64,000 nucleotides of DNA. It comes from Bog-756 sp963835465 (GTDB taxonomy: Bacteria > Actinomycetota > Acidimicrobiia > Acidimicrobiales > RAAP-2). The stretch lies in the NCBI GenBank assembly GCA_963835465.1, contig CAWIFR010000007.1, forward strand, positions 525,545-589,544, given 5' to 3'. The notes under the pieces were generated by a model. The model saw only the letters and a program-made list of their open reading frames with translations, was not told the origin of the DNA and made no database searches. This document shows, piece by piece, positions 45,979-54,897 of this stretch. Made by a program: the position numbers and the translations under genes. The stretch's first letter is position 1. Each line of letters starts with the position of its first letter.

Positions 45979-47007
45979 TCACTCGGCCCAGACGAAGGTG
46001 GCGGCCCGCTCGGGCCGGACGTAGCCGGCGTCGACGAACCAGCGGGCCGCCCGGGCCAGGGCCACGGTGGCCGGGCGGGAGGTGTAGCCCAACTCGGTCC
46101 GGGCCCGGCTGTCGTCGAAGGACATGTGGGTGGTGGACATCTTGGCCGCCTCGAGCGGGAATGGTCGGTTCCCGACGGAGCAGCCGTCCCTCGATCAGTC
46201 CGGACAGGTGGGCGGCCACCAGCGCGAAACTGCCGGGGAACTCCCGGGTGGGAGGGGTGACGCCGGTGGCCGCGGCCAGCGCCGCCAGCACCTCGCGCAG
46301 CGTCAGGTTCTCCCCCCCGAGGATGTAGCTCCGACCGTTCCTGCCCCGCTCGGCCGCCAGGACATGTCCGTGGGCCACGTCCTCCACGTCCACGATGTTG
46401 AGCGTGGTGTCTACGTAGCCGGGGAACCGGCCGTTGAGGATCTCCAGCACCGTCCGGCCGGTCGGCGTCGGGCCCCCGGTCGCGGGGACCGACCGGCGTG
46501 GTCGGCTGGACGAGCACCACCGGGAACCCTTCGGCCCCGGCCCGCAGCACCTCGTGCTCGGCCACGTACTTGGACTGCTTGTAGCCACCGAAGAGGTGGT
46601 CGACGCGGGCGAAGGACGTCTCGTCGACCGGGTCCTCGGTGGTCGCACCATGCAGACCCAGCGTTCCGACCGTGGAGGTGTAGACCAGCCGCTCGCAGCC
46701 GGCCGACCGGGCGGCCTCCAGCTACCCGACGGGTGCCGTTCACGTTGATGTCGTAGAAGTCCTCTGGGTGCTTGGCCCAGAATCGGTAGAGCGCGGCGAT
46801 GTGGAAGACCATCCGGCAGCCGTCGGTGGCCTTGGCCACGGCGTCGGCGTCCCGCAGGTCACCGGAGACCACCTCGACCCCGTCCAACCCCTCGAGATTG
46901 ACACGGTCGCCCCCCGGCTCGACCAGCGCCACCACATGGGTGCCTCGTCCGCTCAGCTCCCGGGCCACCGACGAGCCGATGAAGCCGGCGGCCCCGGTGA
47001 CCAGCAC
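45979..47007 (-). CDS. NAD-dependent epimerase, HpnA-like extended SDR (frame breaks)
   Basis: Starts VLVTGAAGFIGSSVARELSGRG, followed by ALVEPGGDRVNLEGLDGVEVVSGDLRDADAV, the pattern of hopanoid-associated sugar epimerase HpnA. Then MVFHIAALYRFWAKHPEDFYDINVNGTRR, YKQSKYVAEHEVL (catalytic Tyr/Lys region), VLVQPTTPVGPRD, TLNIVDVEDVAHGHVLAAERG, SYILGGENLTLREVLAALA, and ATFVWAE before the TGA at 45979-45981. Frame changes near 46725, 46560, 46470, 46165 and 46050. An alternative GTG at 47051-47053 overlaps the aminotransferase stop as GTGA. The HpnA role is inferred from similarity and the HpnO-like neighbour. Confidence 0.68.
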
Positions 47008-47049
47008 CCGGTCGTCGGCCTCCAGGGTGAGCCCAGGGTCGGGGAGCGG

Positions 47050-48478
47050 TCACGAACGGAAGACGCGGGTGTCGGCCAGCACCGGGGTACGGCGGCGACT
47101 GCGCAGGGTGTTCCGGGCCATGGACGTCCCCACCTCGACCAGCAGCCCGGAGCTCCGATGGGCGTCGGCCAGCACGTCGTCGAGGGCCGTCACGAAGTGG
47201 TCGATCTCGGCGTCACCGATGATCAGGGGCGGGCAGCAGTTTGATGATGTTCACGTTGTCCGCAGCCACCTGGGTCAGGATCCGATGCCGGTGGAACAGC
47301 GGGAACACGATGAGTTGGGAGAAGAGTCCCTTGCGGGCCAACTCCATCATGCGGAAGCGGGTGCGGCCACCGCGGGACTCGGGAGGCCCGAACGACAGGC
47401 CGATCATCAGGCCGAGTCCCCGGACCTCGTGGAGCAGTTCGTACTTGTCCACCAGCGGCTGCAGGGCCTCCAACATACGGGCCCCGTTGCGGGCGGCCCG
47501 GCCCACGATGTCCTCGTCGTCCATGACCTGCAACGTGGCCAGGCGCGGCCACCATCGAGAGCTGGTTCTTGGAGAAGGTCGACGAATGGACGACCGCGCG
47601 GTCCATGGTGCTGTAGACCCCGTCGAACACCTTGGACGTGGTCAGGACGGCACCCACCGGCATGTATCCGCCCGATAGGGCTTTGGACACGGTGATGATG
47701 TCGGGGTGCAGGTCCCAGTGCTGATGGCAGAAGAATCGACCGGTGCGACCCATTCCGGTCTGCACCTCGTCCATGACCAACAGGGTGCCGTGGCGTCGGC
47801 ACAGCGCCTCGGCCTCGGCCCAGTAGGCCGGAGGGGCCATATAGACACCCTTGCCCTGGATCGGCTCCACGACGAACGCCGCGACGTCACCGTGACGGAG
47901 CTGTCGGCGCAGGGCCTCGATGTCCCCGAAGGGGACCTGGTCGCACTGCGGTAGGAGCGGGCCGAAGCCCTGACGGAACTCTTTGCCCCCGTTGAGGGAG
48001 AGCGCTCCATTGGTCAGCCCGTGGAAGGCGTGGTCGCAGTAGAGGATTCGGTCTCGTCCGGTGGAGCAGCGGGCGAACTTGATGGCCGCCTCGACCGTCT
48101 CGGCCCCCGAGTTGGCGAAGAACACTCGCTCGATCCCCGCTGGAGAGCGCTCCACCAGGGCCTTGGCCAGCAGACCGGGCAGCAGGGCGCAGTCCAACTG
48201 GACCAGATTGGGCAGGTCGGCGTCGATGGCCTGGTCGCAGGGCGTCCTTGATCACCGGATGGCCCCGGCCCAGGGCGAACACTCCGAAGCCCGACAGGAA
48301 GTCGAGATATCGGTCCCCTCGGTCGTCGATGAGGTAGGAGCCCTCAGCCCCCACGTACTGGCGGTCGAAGCCCAGTGTCTTCAGGACCTTGACCAACTGC
48401 GGGATTCATGAACTGCGAATGCAGATCGAAGCTCTGACCCTTGTACTCGTTCATCAGCGCGGCAAGGTCGAACGGCAC
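47050..48478 (-). CDS. Class III aminotransferase, HpnO-like (frame breaks)
   Basis: From GTG 48476-48478 (VPFDLAALMNEYKGQSFDLHSQFMNP). After a frame change near 48405 it reads VKVLKTLGFDRQYVGAEGSYLIDDRGDRYLDFLSGFGVFALGRGHP. Then FFANSGAETVEAAIKFAR, YCDHAFHGLTNGALSLNG, VVEPIQGKGVYMAP, LLVMDEVQTGMGRTG, and the PLP lysine in ITVSKALSGGYMPVGAVL. The N-terminal FMNP..VKVLKTLGFD segment resembles HpnO, which aminates the bacteriohopane side chain. The C-terminus ends RRTPVLADTRVFRS. Breaks near 48405, 48240 and 47545. Ornithine-type transamination cannot be excluded. Confidence 0.72.
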
Positions 48479-48635
48479 GTTCACTCTCCGGTGGGGTCGG
48501 CGGGGGTGCCGACAGATTAGTGGCGCAACTGCCGGGATGCCCCAATCACGGCGACCGATGGCGGTCGACTGATCGGGTAGGGATCGGCAGCGCGGTCACC
48601 GGCCCGAAGCGAACGAGCGCCCATGTGACCCGACG

Positions 48636-49229
48636 TCAGGAGCGAAGTGCGTCCTCGTCGAAGCCGGCAGGCCAGCAGGCGGAAGGCCCGGTCCACCTCG
48701 CCGGGAAGGTCCTCTCGCCCGTTCGCCGCCCAACACGTGAAGGCGGCGGCGGCGGCGCCGAGGGCGGCACGGGCCACGGTCTGGGGACCGAGGCCGTCAG
48801 GCTGTCCACCCACCCTCTTGGCCACGAAGCCAGCCACCACTTCACACCACTCGGCGTAGCGAACCGCCGAGTGGGCCACGAGGGTGGGCACGGTGCTGAT
48901 CAGTCCGATGCGGATCCGAAGCTCATCAAGCTCACCGGCGCCGAACCGATTGGTGGCCATGACGGCATGCCGGAGCACGTCCATCATGGGCTGGTCGGTC
49001 GGGGGCACCCTCCAACTCGTCACGTAGGCGCACAAGCTCGGCAGTCGAACTCCCCCCACACCACGTCCCGCTTGGACTCGTAGTAGCGGAAGAAGGTGCG
49101 ACGGCTCACCCCGACCGCGGCGGCGATCTCGTCCACCGTGGTCTCGTCATACCCCTGCCGGTTGAACAGGTCGAGTGCGGCCCGGGCCACGTCTTCACGG
49201 GACGTACTCGGCCTTCGACCTCGCGCCAC
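48636..49229 (-). CDS. mftR: TetR-family regulator of the mycofactocin locus (frame breaks)
   Basis: From GTG 49227-49229: VARGRRPSTSREDVARAALDLFNRQGYDETTVDEIAAAVGVSRRTFFRYYESKRDVVWGEFD, a TetR helix-turn-helix with the RTFFRYY.SK...WGEFD signature of MftR. After a frame change near 49040 it reads AYVTSWRVPPTDQPMMDVLRHAVMA and HSAVRYAEWCEVVAGFVAKRVGGQPDGL, then (near 48655) GFDEDALRS to the TGA at 48636. About 197 residues. It is divergent from mftA, the usual place for MftR, which represses the locus until an acyl-CoA ligand is bound in studied cases. Confidence 0.82.
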
Positions 49230-49354
49230 GCCCGGGGCCCCGCTCTTCGCCTTCGTCGTGAGGCCGATCCATCAGGCTTCCATTTTGACATCGAGTGCTA
49301 GAAATTGAAACAAGCAACCCGCCCGGCGTTCGCCGGCCGACTCCCGGAGGTCCC
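49230..49354 (+). promoter_or_regulatory. Divergent mftR-mftA intergenic control region
   Basis: 125 bases with a drop in GC. TTGACA at 49285-49290 is a candidate -35 for mftA, but no convincing -10 follows at 17 bases (AAACAA). A short direct repeat TTGACA / TTGAAA (49285 and 49305) might be bound by MftR. A GAGTGCTA half of the CIRCE motif occurs here without its partner. Confidence 0.4.
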
Positions 49355-49504
49355 ATGACCGTCACCACCACCGATCCGACCGTGGCTCCCGAGGACCTCG
49401 AGGACAGCCGGGCGGCCAACCTGGGCGCAGCCGAGGAGTCGCTGGTCGAGGAGGATCTGCTGGTCGAGGACGTCTCAATCGACGGCATGTGCGGCGTCTA
49501 CTGA
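49355..49504 (+). CDS. mftA: Mycofactocin precursor peptide
   Basis: 49 residues, ATG 49355-49357 with CGGAGG seven bases upstream. The acidic leader (EESLVEEDLLVEDVS) and the C-terminal IDGMCGVY are the exact hallmarks of MftA. MftC decarboxylates and crosslinks the terminal Val-Tyr, MftE releases the modified dipeptide, and MftF adds sugars to the redox cofactor. The leader contains an extra DSRAANLGAAEESL stretch, making it slightly longer than the usual 30-40 residues. All other frames in the region point to this being the first gene of the operon. Confidence 0.97.
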   Translation: MTVTTTDPTVAPEDLEDSRAANLGAAEESLVEEDLLVEDVSIDGMCGVY

Positions 49505-49552
49505 GCGGCCGCCTTTGCCCCCCCTGACCCCTGCGCGCGCCAGCCGCGCCCT

Positions 49553-49822
49553 TTGACGGCTCCCGGGCCTGGACGACTGCACCCCCAGGTCTCGCTGCGC
49601 CCCGAATCATTCGGGGCGCTGGCCTACCACTTCGGCACCCGTCGGCTGTCCTTCTTGAAGAGCCGGCGGCTACTCGACGTGGTGGAGTCCCTGGCCGAGC
49701 AGCCCACCGGACACGACGCCTGCCGGGCCGCAGGTGTCACCGGAGAGGAGCTGGATCGCTACGAACGGGCACTGGCCACCCTGGCCGAGTCAGGGATGAT
49801 CTGCGAGAGGGAGGAGTCGTGA
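49553..49822 (+). CDS. mftB: Mycofactocin peptide chaperone MftB
   Basis: About 89 residues from TTG 49553-49555. It carries LHPQVSLRPESFGALAYHFGTRRLSFLKS, the conserved MftB segment, and a PqqD-like winged-helix plan. MftB binds the MftA leader and presents the core to MftC. It overlaps mftC by four bases (GTGA). The start is somewhat uncertain because TTG lacks a strong ribosome site. Confidence 0.9.
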   Translation: MTAPGPGRLHPQVSLRPESFGALAYHFGTRRLSFLKSRRLLDVVESLAEQPTGHDACRAAGVTGEELDRYERALATLAESGMICEREES

Positions 49823-51093
49823 CCCTGGTCGGCGAGACTCCGCCCGCGGCGCCGCCGACAACCCGGGACGTGGGCCGGTTGGTTGACCGATTCGAACAGG
49901 GACTGGATGCGCCGATCTGTCTCACCTGGGAGCTGACCTACGCCTGCAATCTGGCCTGCGTGCACTGCCTCTCCAGCTCCGGACGCAGGGATCCGCATGA
50001 GCTGAGCACCGACGAGTGCAAGTCGCTCATCGATGAGTTCGAGCGCATGCAGATCTTCTACGTGAACATCGGGGGCGGCGAGCCCACCATTCGCTCGGAC
50101 TTCTGGGAGCTGGTGGAGTACGCCACCGACCACCACGTGGGGGTCAAGTTCTCCACCAACGGGTCACGCATCACCGATCGGGTGGCGAGACGGCTGGCCG
50201 ACAGTGACTACGTGGACGTGCAGATCTCGCTCGACGGAGCGACCGCCGCGGTCAACGATGCGGTGCGTGGCACCGGGTCCTTCGCCACCGCGGTGCGAGC
50301 TATGGATCGGCTGGCCCGAGCCGGCTTCGCCGGATTCAAGCTGTCGGTGGTGGTCACCCGGCAGAATGTCGACCAGCTCGATGACTTCAAGGCGTTGGCC
50401 GACCGCTACGGGGCCCAACTGCGACTGACCCGACTTCGCCCTTCGGGCCGAGGGGCCGACGTGTGGGATGAACTCCACCCCACGGCCGACCAGCAGCGTC
50501 AGCTGTATGGGTGGTTGCTGGCCAGCGGGGAGGACGTGCTCACCGGCGATTCCTTCTTCCACCTGGCCGGCTACGGAGAGTCGCTTCCCGGCCTCAATCT
50601 CTGTGGGGCCGGACGAGTGGTCTGCCTGGTGGACCCGGTAGGGGACGTCTACGCCTGCCCGTTCGCCATCCACGACCAGTTCCTGGCGGGCAACGTCCGG
50701 AGCCCGGGTGGCTTCACCGAGGTCTGGCGACACTCCGACCTGTTCACCGAGCTCCGCCAACCCCAGAGCGCAGGGGCATGCGGGTCGTGCGGCCACTACG
50801 ACTCCTGTCGGGGTGGCTGCATGGCGGCCAAATTCTTCACCGGCCTGCCGCTCGACGGACCTGACCCCGAGTGCGTCCTCGGCCACGGGGAGCGGGCCCT
50901 GGCCCGCCGGGGAGCGGCACTACCACCCAAGCCGTCACTCGACCACTCGAAGAGGGCGCGGAGGGCGTCACCCCCGCCAGCCGTGCCGGTCACCGTGCTG
51001 CCCGCCCATCGATCCACGGTGGCGACACCCCTTCGCCGACCTGATCGACCGTGCGACGAGAGCCCACTGGCCGGCTCCGGCCACGGCGCCTGA
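49819..51093 (+). CDS. mftC: Mycofactocin radical SAM maturase MftC
   Basis: 424 residues. The radical SAM motif CNLACVHC (Cys43, Cys47, Cys50) is preceded by LTWELTYA. GGGEPTIRSDFWELVEYA, KFSTNGSRI and VQISLDGATAAVND are conserved barrel elements. The SPASM region has CGAGRVVCLVDPVGDVYACPFAIHD and CGSCGHYDSCRGGCMAAKFF. It performs the oxidative decarboxylation and crosslink of the MftA C-terminal Val-Tyr. After the last cysteines there is a Pro/Arg-rich tail of about 50 residues (from AALPPKPSLDHSKRARR), longer than in typical MftC. GTG start shared with the mftB stop. Confidence 0.96.
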   Translation: MTLVGETPPAAPPTTRDVGRLVDRFEQGLDAPICLTWELTYACNLACVHCLSSSGRRDPHELSTDECKSLIDEFERMQIFYVNIGGGEPTIRSDFWELVEYATDHHVGVKFSTNGSRITDRVARRLADSDYVDVQISLDGATAAVNDAVRGTGSFATAVRAMDRLARAGFAGFKLSVVVTRQNVDQLDDFKALADRYGAQLRLTRLRPSGRGADVWDELHPTADQQRQLYGWLLASGEDVLTGDSFFHLAGYGESLPGLNLCGAGRVVCLVDPVGDVYACPFAIHDQFLAGNVRSPGGFTEVWRHSDLFTELRQPQSAGACGSCGHYDSCRGGCMAAKFFTGLPLDGPDPECVLGHGERALARRGAALPPKPSLDHSKRARRASPPPAVPVTVLPAHRSTVATPLRRPDRPCDESPLAGSGHGA

Positions 51094-51112
51094 CGCCATC
51101 GGCACGGATGTC

Positions 51113-51841
51113 ATGTCGCGGCCGGGCATCCGTCCCGCCACCGACCTGGGTGCATCCAGCTGGCCCGAGCTGGCTGGGCGAGCCCAACTCGACCGATGGC
51201 TGGCCGTCCCCCTGGGTTCGACCGAGCAGCACGGTCCACATCTCCCCCTGTCGACCGATACCGACATCGCCGTCGCCATCGCCGACGGGGCCGCAGCACG
51301 TGACCATCGACTGCTGGTGGCACCCCCGGTGGCCTATGGGGCCAGCGGCGAGCACCAAGACTTCCCCGGGACGGTGTCGATCGGCCAGGAGGCCACCCAA
51401 CTCCTTTTGTTGGAGCTGGGGCGTTCGGCGCTCATCCACTTCGACCGAGTCGTCGTGGTCTCAGCCCACGGGGGCAACGCGGGGCCGCTCGCCCGAGCCG
51501 TACGCCAGCTCGTCGACGAAGGACATCCGGTGTCGGCCTGGTCGCCCAGATGGACCGGCGATCTCCACGCCGGTCGGACCGAGACCTCGCTGATGCTGGC
51601 CATCCGACCCGACCTCGTGCACCTGGATCGGGCCGAACGGGGAGATGTCCGCCCGATCGGCGACCTCCTCCCCCTGCTTCGCTCCGACGGCGTCCGTTCG
51701 GTGTCCCCCAACGGAGTCCTCGGTGACCCGGCCGGAGCCACTCCCGAGGAGGGACGCCGCCTCTTGGGCCAGGCCGTCGAGGATCTGTTGGCCACCCTCG
51801 ACGAGCCGGAGAGGGCCAGAGCCCAGGCCCGACCCCGATGA
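51113..51841 (+). CDS. mftE: Mycofactocin peptidase MftE, creatininase family
   Basis: 242 residues from ATG 51113-51115. Creatininase-family motifs: VPLGSTEQHGPHLPLSTDTDIA (metal Glu, His, Asp), APPVAYGASGEHQDFPGTVSIG, VVVVSAHGGNAGPL with metal His, and GDLHAGRTETSLMLA with metal His/Glu. MftE cleaves the modified Val-Tyr from the peptide, giving AHDP. It follows mftC by 19 bases; in the common order mftD would stand between mftC and mftE, but there is no room for it. Its stop overlaps the SDR start as ATGA. Confidence 0.93.
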   Translation: MSRPGIRPATDLGASSWPELAGRAQLDRWLAVPLGSTEQHGPHLPLSTDTDIAVAIADGAAARDHRLLVAPPVAYGASGEHQDFPGTVSIGQEATQLLLLELGRSALIHFDRVVVVSAHGGNAGPLARAVRQLVDEGHPVSAWSPRWTGDLHAGRTETSLMLAIRPDLVHLDRAERGDVRPIGDLLPLLRSDGVRSVSPNGVLGDPAGATPEEGRRLLGQAVEDLLATLDEPERARAQARPR

Positions 51842-52662
51842 GTGTCCGGGTGGCGGTGGTCACAGGGGCGGCCCGGGGTATCGGGGCGGCCACGGTACGC
51901 GAGCTCGCGGCCGCCGGCTGGTCGGTAGTGGCTGTCGACCGCGGCACGGACGACCCACGCCTTCCCTACCCCATGGGCACCCCGGCGGAACTCGATGCCG
52001 TGGTGGCCTCCGCGCTCGCTCGCTCCCCGGAGCAAGAAGACCGCGCTGTCGACGGGGAGCACATCGTGGCCCGAGTGGCCGATGCCACCGATCCCGAAGC
52101 CCTCGATGCCGTGGTGGCCGAGGCTGAAGAACGGTTCGGCGGGCTCGACGCCATGGTGGCCGTGGCCGGGGTGATCGCCGGAGGAGTGCCACTGTGGGAG
52201 ATGCCGGCCGACCAGCTCGGTGCCGTACTGGGGGTCGATCTCGGAGGGCCTATCAACGCAGCGCGCGTGGGGATACCGGCCCTGCTCCGGCGGCCGGCGC
52301 CACGGACCGGACGATTCCTGGCGGTGGCTTCAGCCGCAGCCACGCGGGGCCTCCCCATGCTGTCCGCCTACGGTGCCGCCAAGGCTGGGGTCGCCGGCCT
52401 GGTCCGGGGATTGGCCGCCGAACTGGCTGACTCCGGGGTCACGGCGAATGCCATCAGCCCGGGGTCGACGGCCACCGCACTCTTGACCGAGAGTGCCCGA
52501 CTCTACGGCTTGGCCGATACCCGCACGTTCGCCGACCAGCAGCCGATCAAGCGCCTGCTGGCACCCGAGGAAGTGGCGGCGGCACTGGTATGGCTAGCGG
52601 GCCCCGAGTCGAGTGCACTGACGGGCGCGGTCATACCGGTCGACGGTGGCCTCGCCCTGTGA
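51838..52662 (+). CDS. Mycofactocin-coupled SDR-family oxidoreductase
   Basis: 274 residues. It has TGAARGIGAATVREL, an acidic strand-2 end VVAVDRGTDDPRLPYPMGTPAELDAVV with the long insertion seen in mycofactocin-associated SDRs, MVAVAGVIAGGV in place of NNAG, and SAYGAAKAGVAGLVRGLAAEL with Tyr/Lys. Members of this group hold NAD(H) tightly and are thought to pass electrons to mycofactocin instead of exchanging the nicotinamide. It is embedded between mftE and mftF (ATGA and 17-base overlap). Alcohol or hydroxy-acid substrate unknown. Confidence 0.88.
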   Translation: MSVRVAVVTGAARGIGAATVRELAAAGWSVVAVDRGTDDPRLPYPMGTPAELDAVVASALARSPEQEDRAVDGEHIVARVADATDPEALDAVVAEAEERFGGLDAMVAVAGVIAGGVPLWEMPADQLGAVLGVDLGGPINAARVGIPALLRRPAPRTGRFLAVASAAATRGLPMLSAYGAAKAGVAGLVRGLAAELADSGVTANAISPGSTATALLTESARLYGLADTRTFADQQPIKRLLAPEEVAAALVWLAGPESSALTGAVIPVDGGLAL

Positions 52663-54109
52663 CCGGACAGCCCTGAGTCCCGACCCGCCCACGGCGACGC
52701 CAATTCCCGAGGGGTTCGGACTGGTCCTCGACCGGTCGGTTCGGGCCTACCGCCAGGGGACCGTGCTGGTCGGGGGGCACCCCGGACGCCTCCTCGCCCT
52801 CACCCCGGCGGGCGCCGCCGCCCTTGATCACTGGCTTGACGGTAGCCCACCGACGTCGGGCGCCCGGCAGTTGGGCCGTCGACTGGTGGACGCCGGCCTG
52901 GCCCATCCGGTGGCGCCCTCCGGGGCACCGGCGACTGGGCTAGCGGTCACGGTGGTCGTCCCGGTTCGGGACCGGGTCGATTCGCTGCGACGGTGCCTCA
53001 GGGCACTCGGAAACCGAACTTCCGTAGTGGTTGTCGATGACGCTTCTGACGGCCCGGAGCGTGTGGCCGAGGTCTGTGACCGTGAGGAGGTGACGCTGAT
53101 TCGGCGCCCGGTGAATGGCGGCCCGGCTGCCGCCCGCAACGAGGCCCTGCCGATCATCGCCACTGACCTGGTGGCCTTCGTGGACAGCGACTGCCAGGTG
53201 CCCCCGGGATGGCTGGACACCCTCGTGGGGATGTTCGCCGATCCGGTATTGGGAGCCGTGGCGCCCCGGGTGCATCCCTCCCCGTCAGCACGGCCCCGAC
53301 CGTCGGTACTGGACCGCTACACCGAAGGTCGGTCGGCCCTGGACATGGGACCCGAGGCCGGGGAGGTAGGCCTCGGCCGGGTCGTGGGCTACGTACCCAC
53401 AGCGGCGCTGGTGGTTCGTGTGGAGGCACTGGGTAGCGGGTTCGACGAACGCCTCCGTGTGGGCGAAGACGTGGACGTGGTGTGGCGACTGCTCGAGGAG
53501 GGATGGCGGGTGCGCTACGAACCATCGGTGGTCGTCCTCCATGAGGAGCCGGCCTCGTGGGCCCGGCTCCTCGGCCGTCGGTACCGGTACGGGACGTCGG
53601 CCGGCCCACTGGCGGTCCGACACCCGGGCCGAGTCGTCCCCGTCGAGCTACGACCCTGGCCGACAGCGATCGCAGCGGCGGTGATCGCCCGACGCCCGGT
53701 GGCCGCGCTGGTCCTCCTGGCCGGCTCGACAGCCGCCATGGCCCGCCGCGTCCGGCGTCACGGCATACCGACGGTCGTGGCCCTGCGCTGGAGCGCGAGG
53801 GGAGCCGCGTGGACGGGCGTCGAGGTCGGTCGAGCCGTGACGGTGCTGGCGGGCCCCGTAGTGGTGGCAGGGGTACTCCAACGCCGGCGCTGGGCCACGA
53901 CGGCAGCGCTCCTGATGACGGTGCCACCGTTGGTCGATTGGTGGATCCGACGACCACCGCTCGATCCGCTGCGATGGTTGGCCGCGTCCATCGTCGACGA
54001 CGTGGCCTACGGGGCAGGGGTCTGGGTGGGCTGCGCCCGGTCCCGCTCCCTCGGACCGATCCTTCCCACCGTGCGAGTCCGATCGGATCGTCGCCCACCC
54101 CGGGACTGA
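52646..54109 (+). CDS. mftF: Mycofactocin glycosyltransferase MftF
   Basis: 487 residues, GTG start inside the SDR gene. A PqqD-like N-terminal part (LVLDRSVRAYRQGTVLVGG...LTPAGAAALDHWLDG) precedes a GT2 domain: VTVVVPVRDRVDSLRRCLRAL, VVVVDDASD, NGGPAAARNEAL, FVDSDCQVPPGWLD (DxD), and VGEDVDVVWRLLEEGWRVRYEP (ED..WRL). The end has hydrophobic helices. It adds beta-1,4 glucose units to the mycofactocin redox core in studied organisms. Last gene of the clear mft set. Confidence 0.93.
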   Translation: MASPCDRTALSPDPPTATPIPEGFGLVLDRSVRAYRQGTVLVGGHPGRLLALTPAGAAALDHWLDGSPPTSGARQLGRRLVDAGLAHPVAPSGAPATGLAVTVVVPVRDRVDSLRRCLRALGNRTSVVVVDDASDGPERVAEVCDREEVTLIRRPVNGGPAAARNEALPIIATDLVAFVDSDCQVPPGWLDTLVGMFADPVLGAVAPRVHPSPSARPRPSVLDRYTEGRSALDMGPEAGEVGLGRVVGYVPTAALVVRVEALGSGFDERLRVGEDVDVVWRLLEEGWRVRYEPSVVVLHEEPASWARLLGRRYRYGTSAGPLAVRHPGRVVPVELRPWPTAIAAAVIARRPVAALVLLAGSTAAMARRVRRHGIPTVVALRWSARGAAWTGVEVGRAVTVLAGPVVVAGVLQRRRWATTAALLMTVPPLVDWWIRRPPLDPLRWLAASIVDDVAYGAGVWVGCARSRSLGPILPTVRVRSDRRPPRD

Positions 54110-54225
54110 GCCAGGGGGTGCCGCCGCTCGCGGCTCCGGAGATGTGACAATGCAAAGAGCACCAACAACCGAGCGGGTGGCGCGCCGATGGCCCGCCCGA
54201 GCCAGCGATGTGGCGGGAGCCTCCC

Positions 54226-54897
54226 ATGGATGCCGACCGAGCTCAGAGTCAGCCTGCCGCTTCCCCCGACCTCGCTCGCCCGCGTGAGCCCCCCTCCCGT
54301 GACGCCGGCGCCCACGGCGTCGATGTGGACACCGACATGTTCCAGCCCACGCCCGCCGGGGACGATGCCTGGCCTGCAGGTCTTGGGGGAGCGGGGCGCC
54401 GCTTCGGCTCGTTCGTGCCCGTTCTTCCGACCGATTCTCCGAGCAGCCGGACCAACGGTCGGCGGGCCCGTCGTCGCCTGACCGTGGTCTACACCCTGCT
54501 GGTCGCCCTGCTCGTGGCCGGCGTTGCCGTGGCCGCCGGACTCCATGGCCACCTCCACCGGACCGACGACGAGCTGGCCACAGTCCGGAGCCGCCTGCAG
54601 GGGACCATCCATCGTGCCCATCAGGCCGAAGCCAGCTTGGCCGCCGTCTCCACCCAATCCGCGGCAGCGGCCAAGACGCTGGCAGCGGAGACCGCACAGC
54701 TGTCTGCGGCTCAGGCTCAGCTGGCCTCCACCGAAGTCAACGTGTTCGCCAACGGCGTGAGCATCAACGATCTGGACCTCTGCGTGGCTGGCGTGGAGCG
54801 AGCCCTCAACCAGATCTCGCTGAACGACCAGCAGGGAGCAGCCGCTTCGCTCAACGGCGTCGCTGCAGCATGTCGTGCCGCGGAACCCTCGCCGTGA
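54226..54897 (+). CDS. Membrane-anchored coiled-coil protein with a two-cysteine domain
   Basis: 223 residues from ATG 54226-54228 with GGGAG before it. Residues 1-80 are disordered and Pro/Ser-rich; a basic patch and one helix (residues 84-104, LTVVYTLLVALLVAGVAVAAG) give an inside-out orientation. Residues 110-170 form an Ala/Gln-rich coiled coil. Then a domain VNVFANGVSINDLDLCVAG... with Cys186 and Cys216, 30 residues apart. The next protein has the same plan with the same spacing. I do not recognise the family. It lies 116 bases after mftF on the same strand and overlaps the next gene by four bases (GTGA). Confidence 0.72.
   Translation: MDADRAQSQPAASPDLARPREPPSRDAGAHGVDVDTDMFQPTPAGDDAWPAGLGGAGRRFGSFVPVLPTDSPSSRTNGRRARRRLTVVYTLLVALLVAGVAVAAGLHGHLHRTDDELATVRSRLQGTIHRAHQAEASLAAVSTQSAAAAKTLAAETAQLSAAQAQLASTEVNVFANGVSINDLDLCVAGVERALNQISLNDQQGAAASLNGVAAACRAAEPSP

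Noticed and set aside
40700..49200. Treating the broken genes here as a decayed genomic island
   Set aside because: Core residues are preserved in every broken gene and housekeeping rpiB is affected alike; composition matches the clean regions, so errors are more likely than decay.
49293..49301. GAGTGCTAG resembling half of a CIRCE (HrcA) element before mftA
   Set aside because: The partner half TTAGCACTC is absent at the right distance and there is no chaperone gene.
53154..54227. Long minus-strand open frame opposite mftF
   Set aside because: Arg/Pro/Ser-rich antisense shadow of mftF with no recognisable domain.
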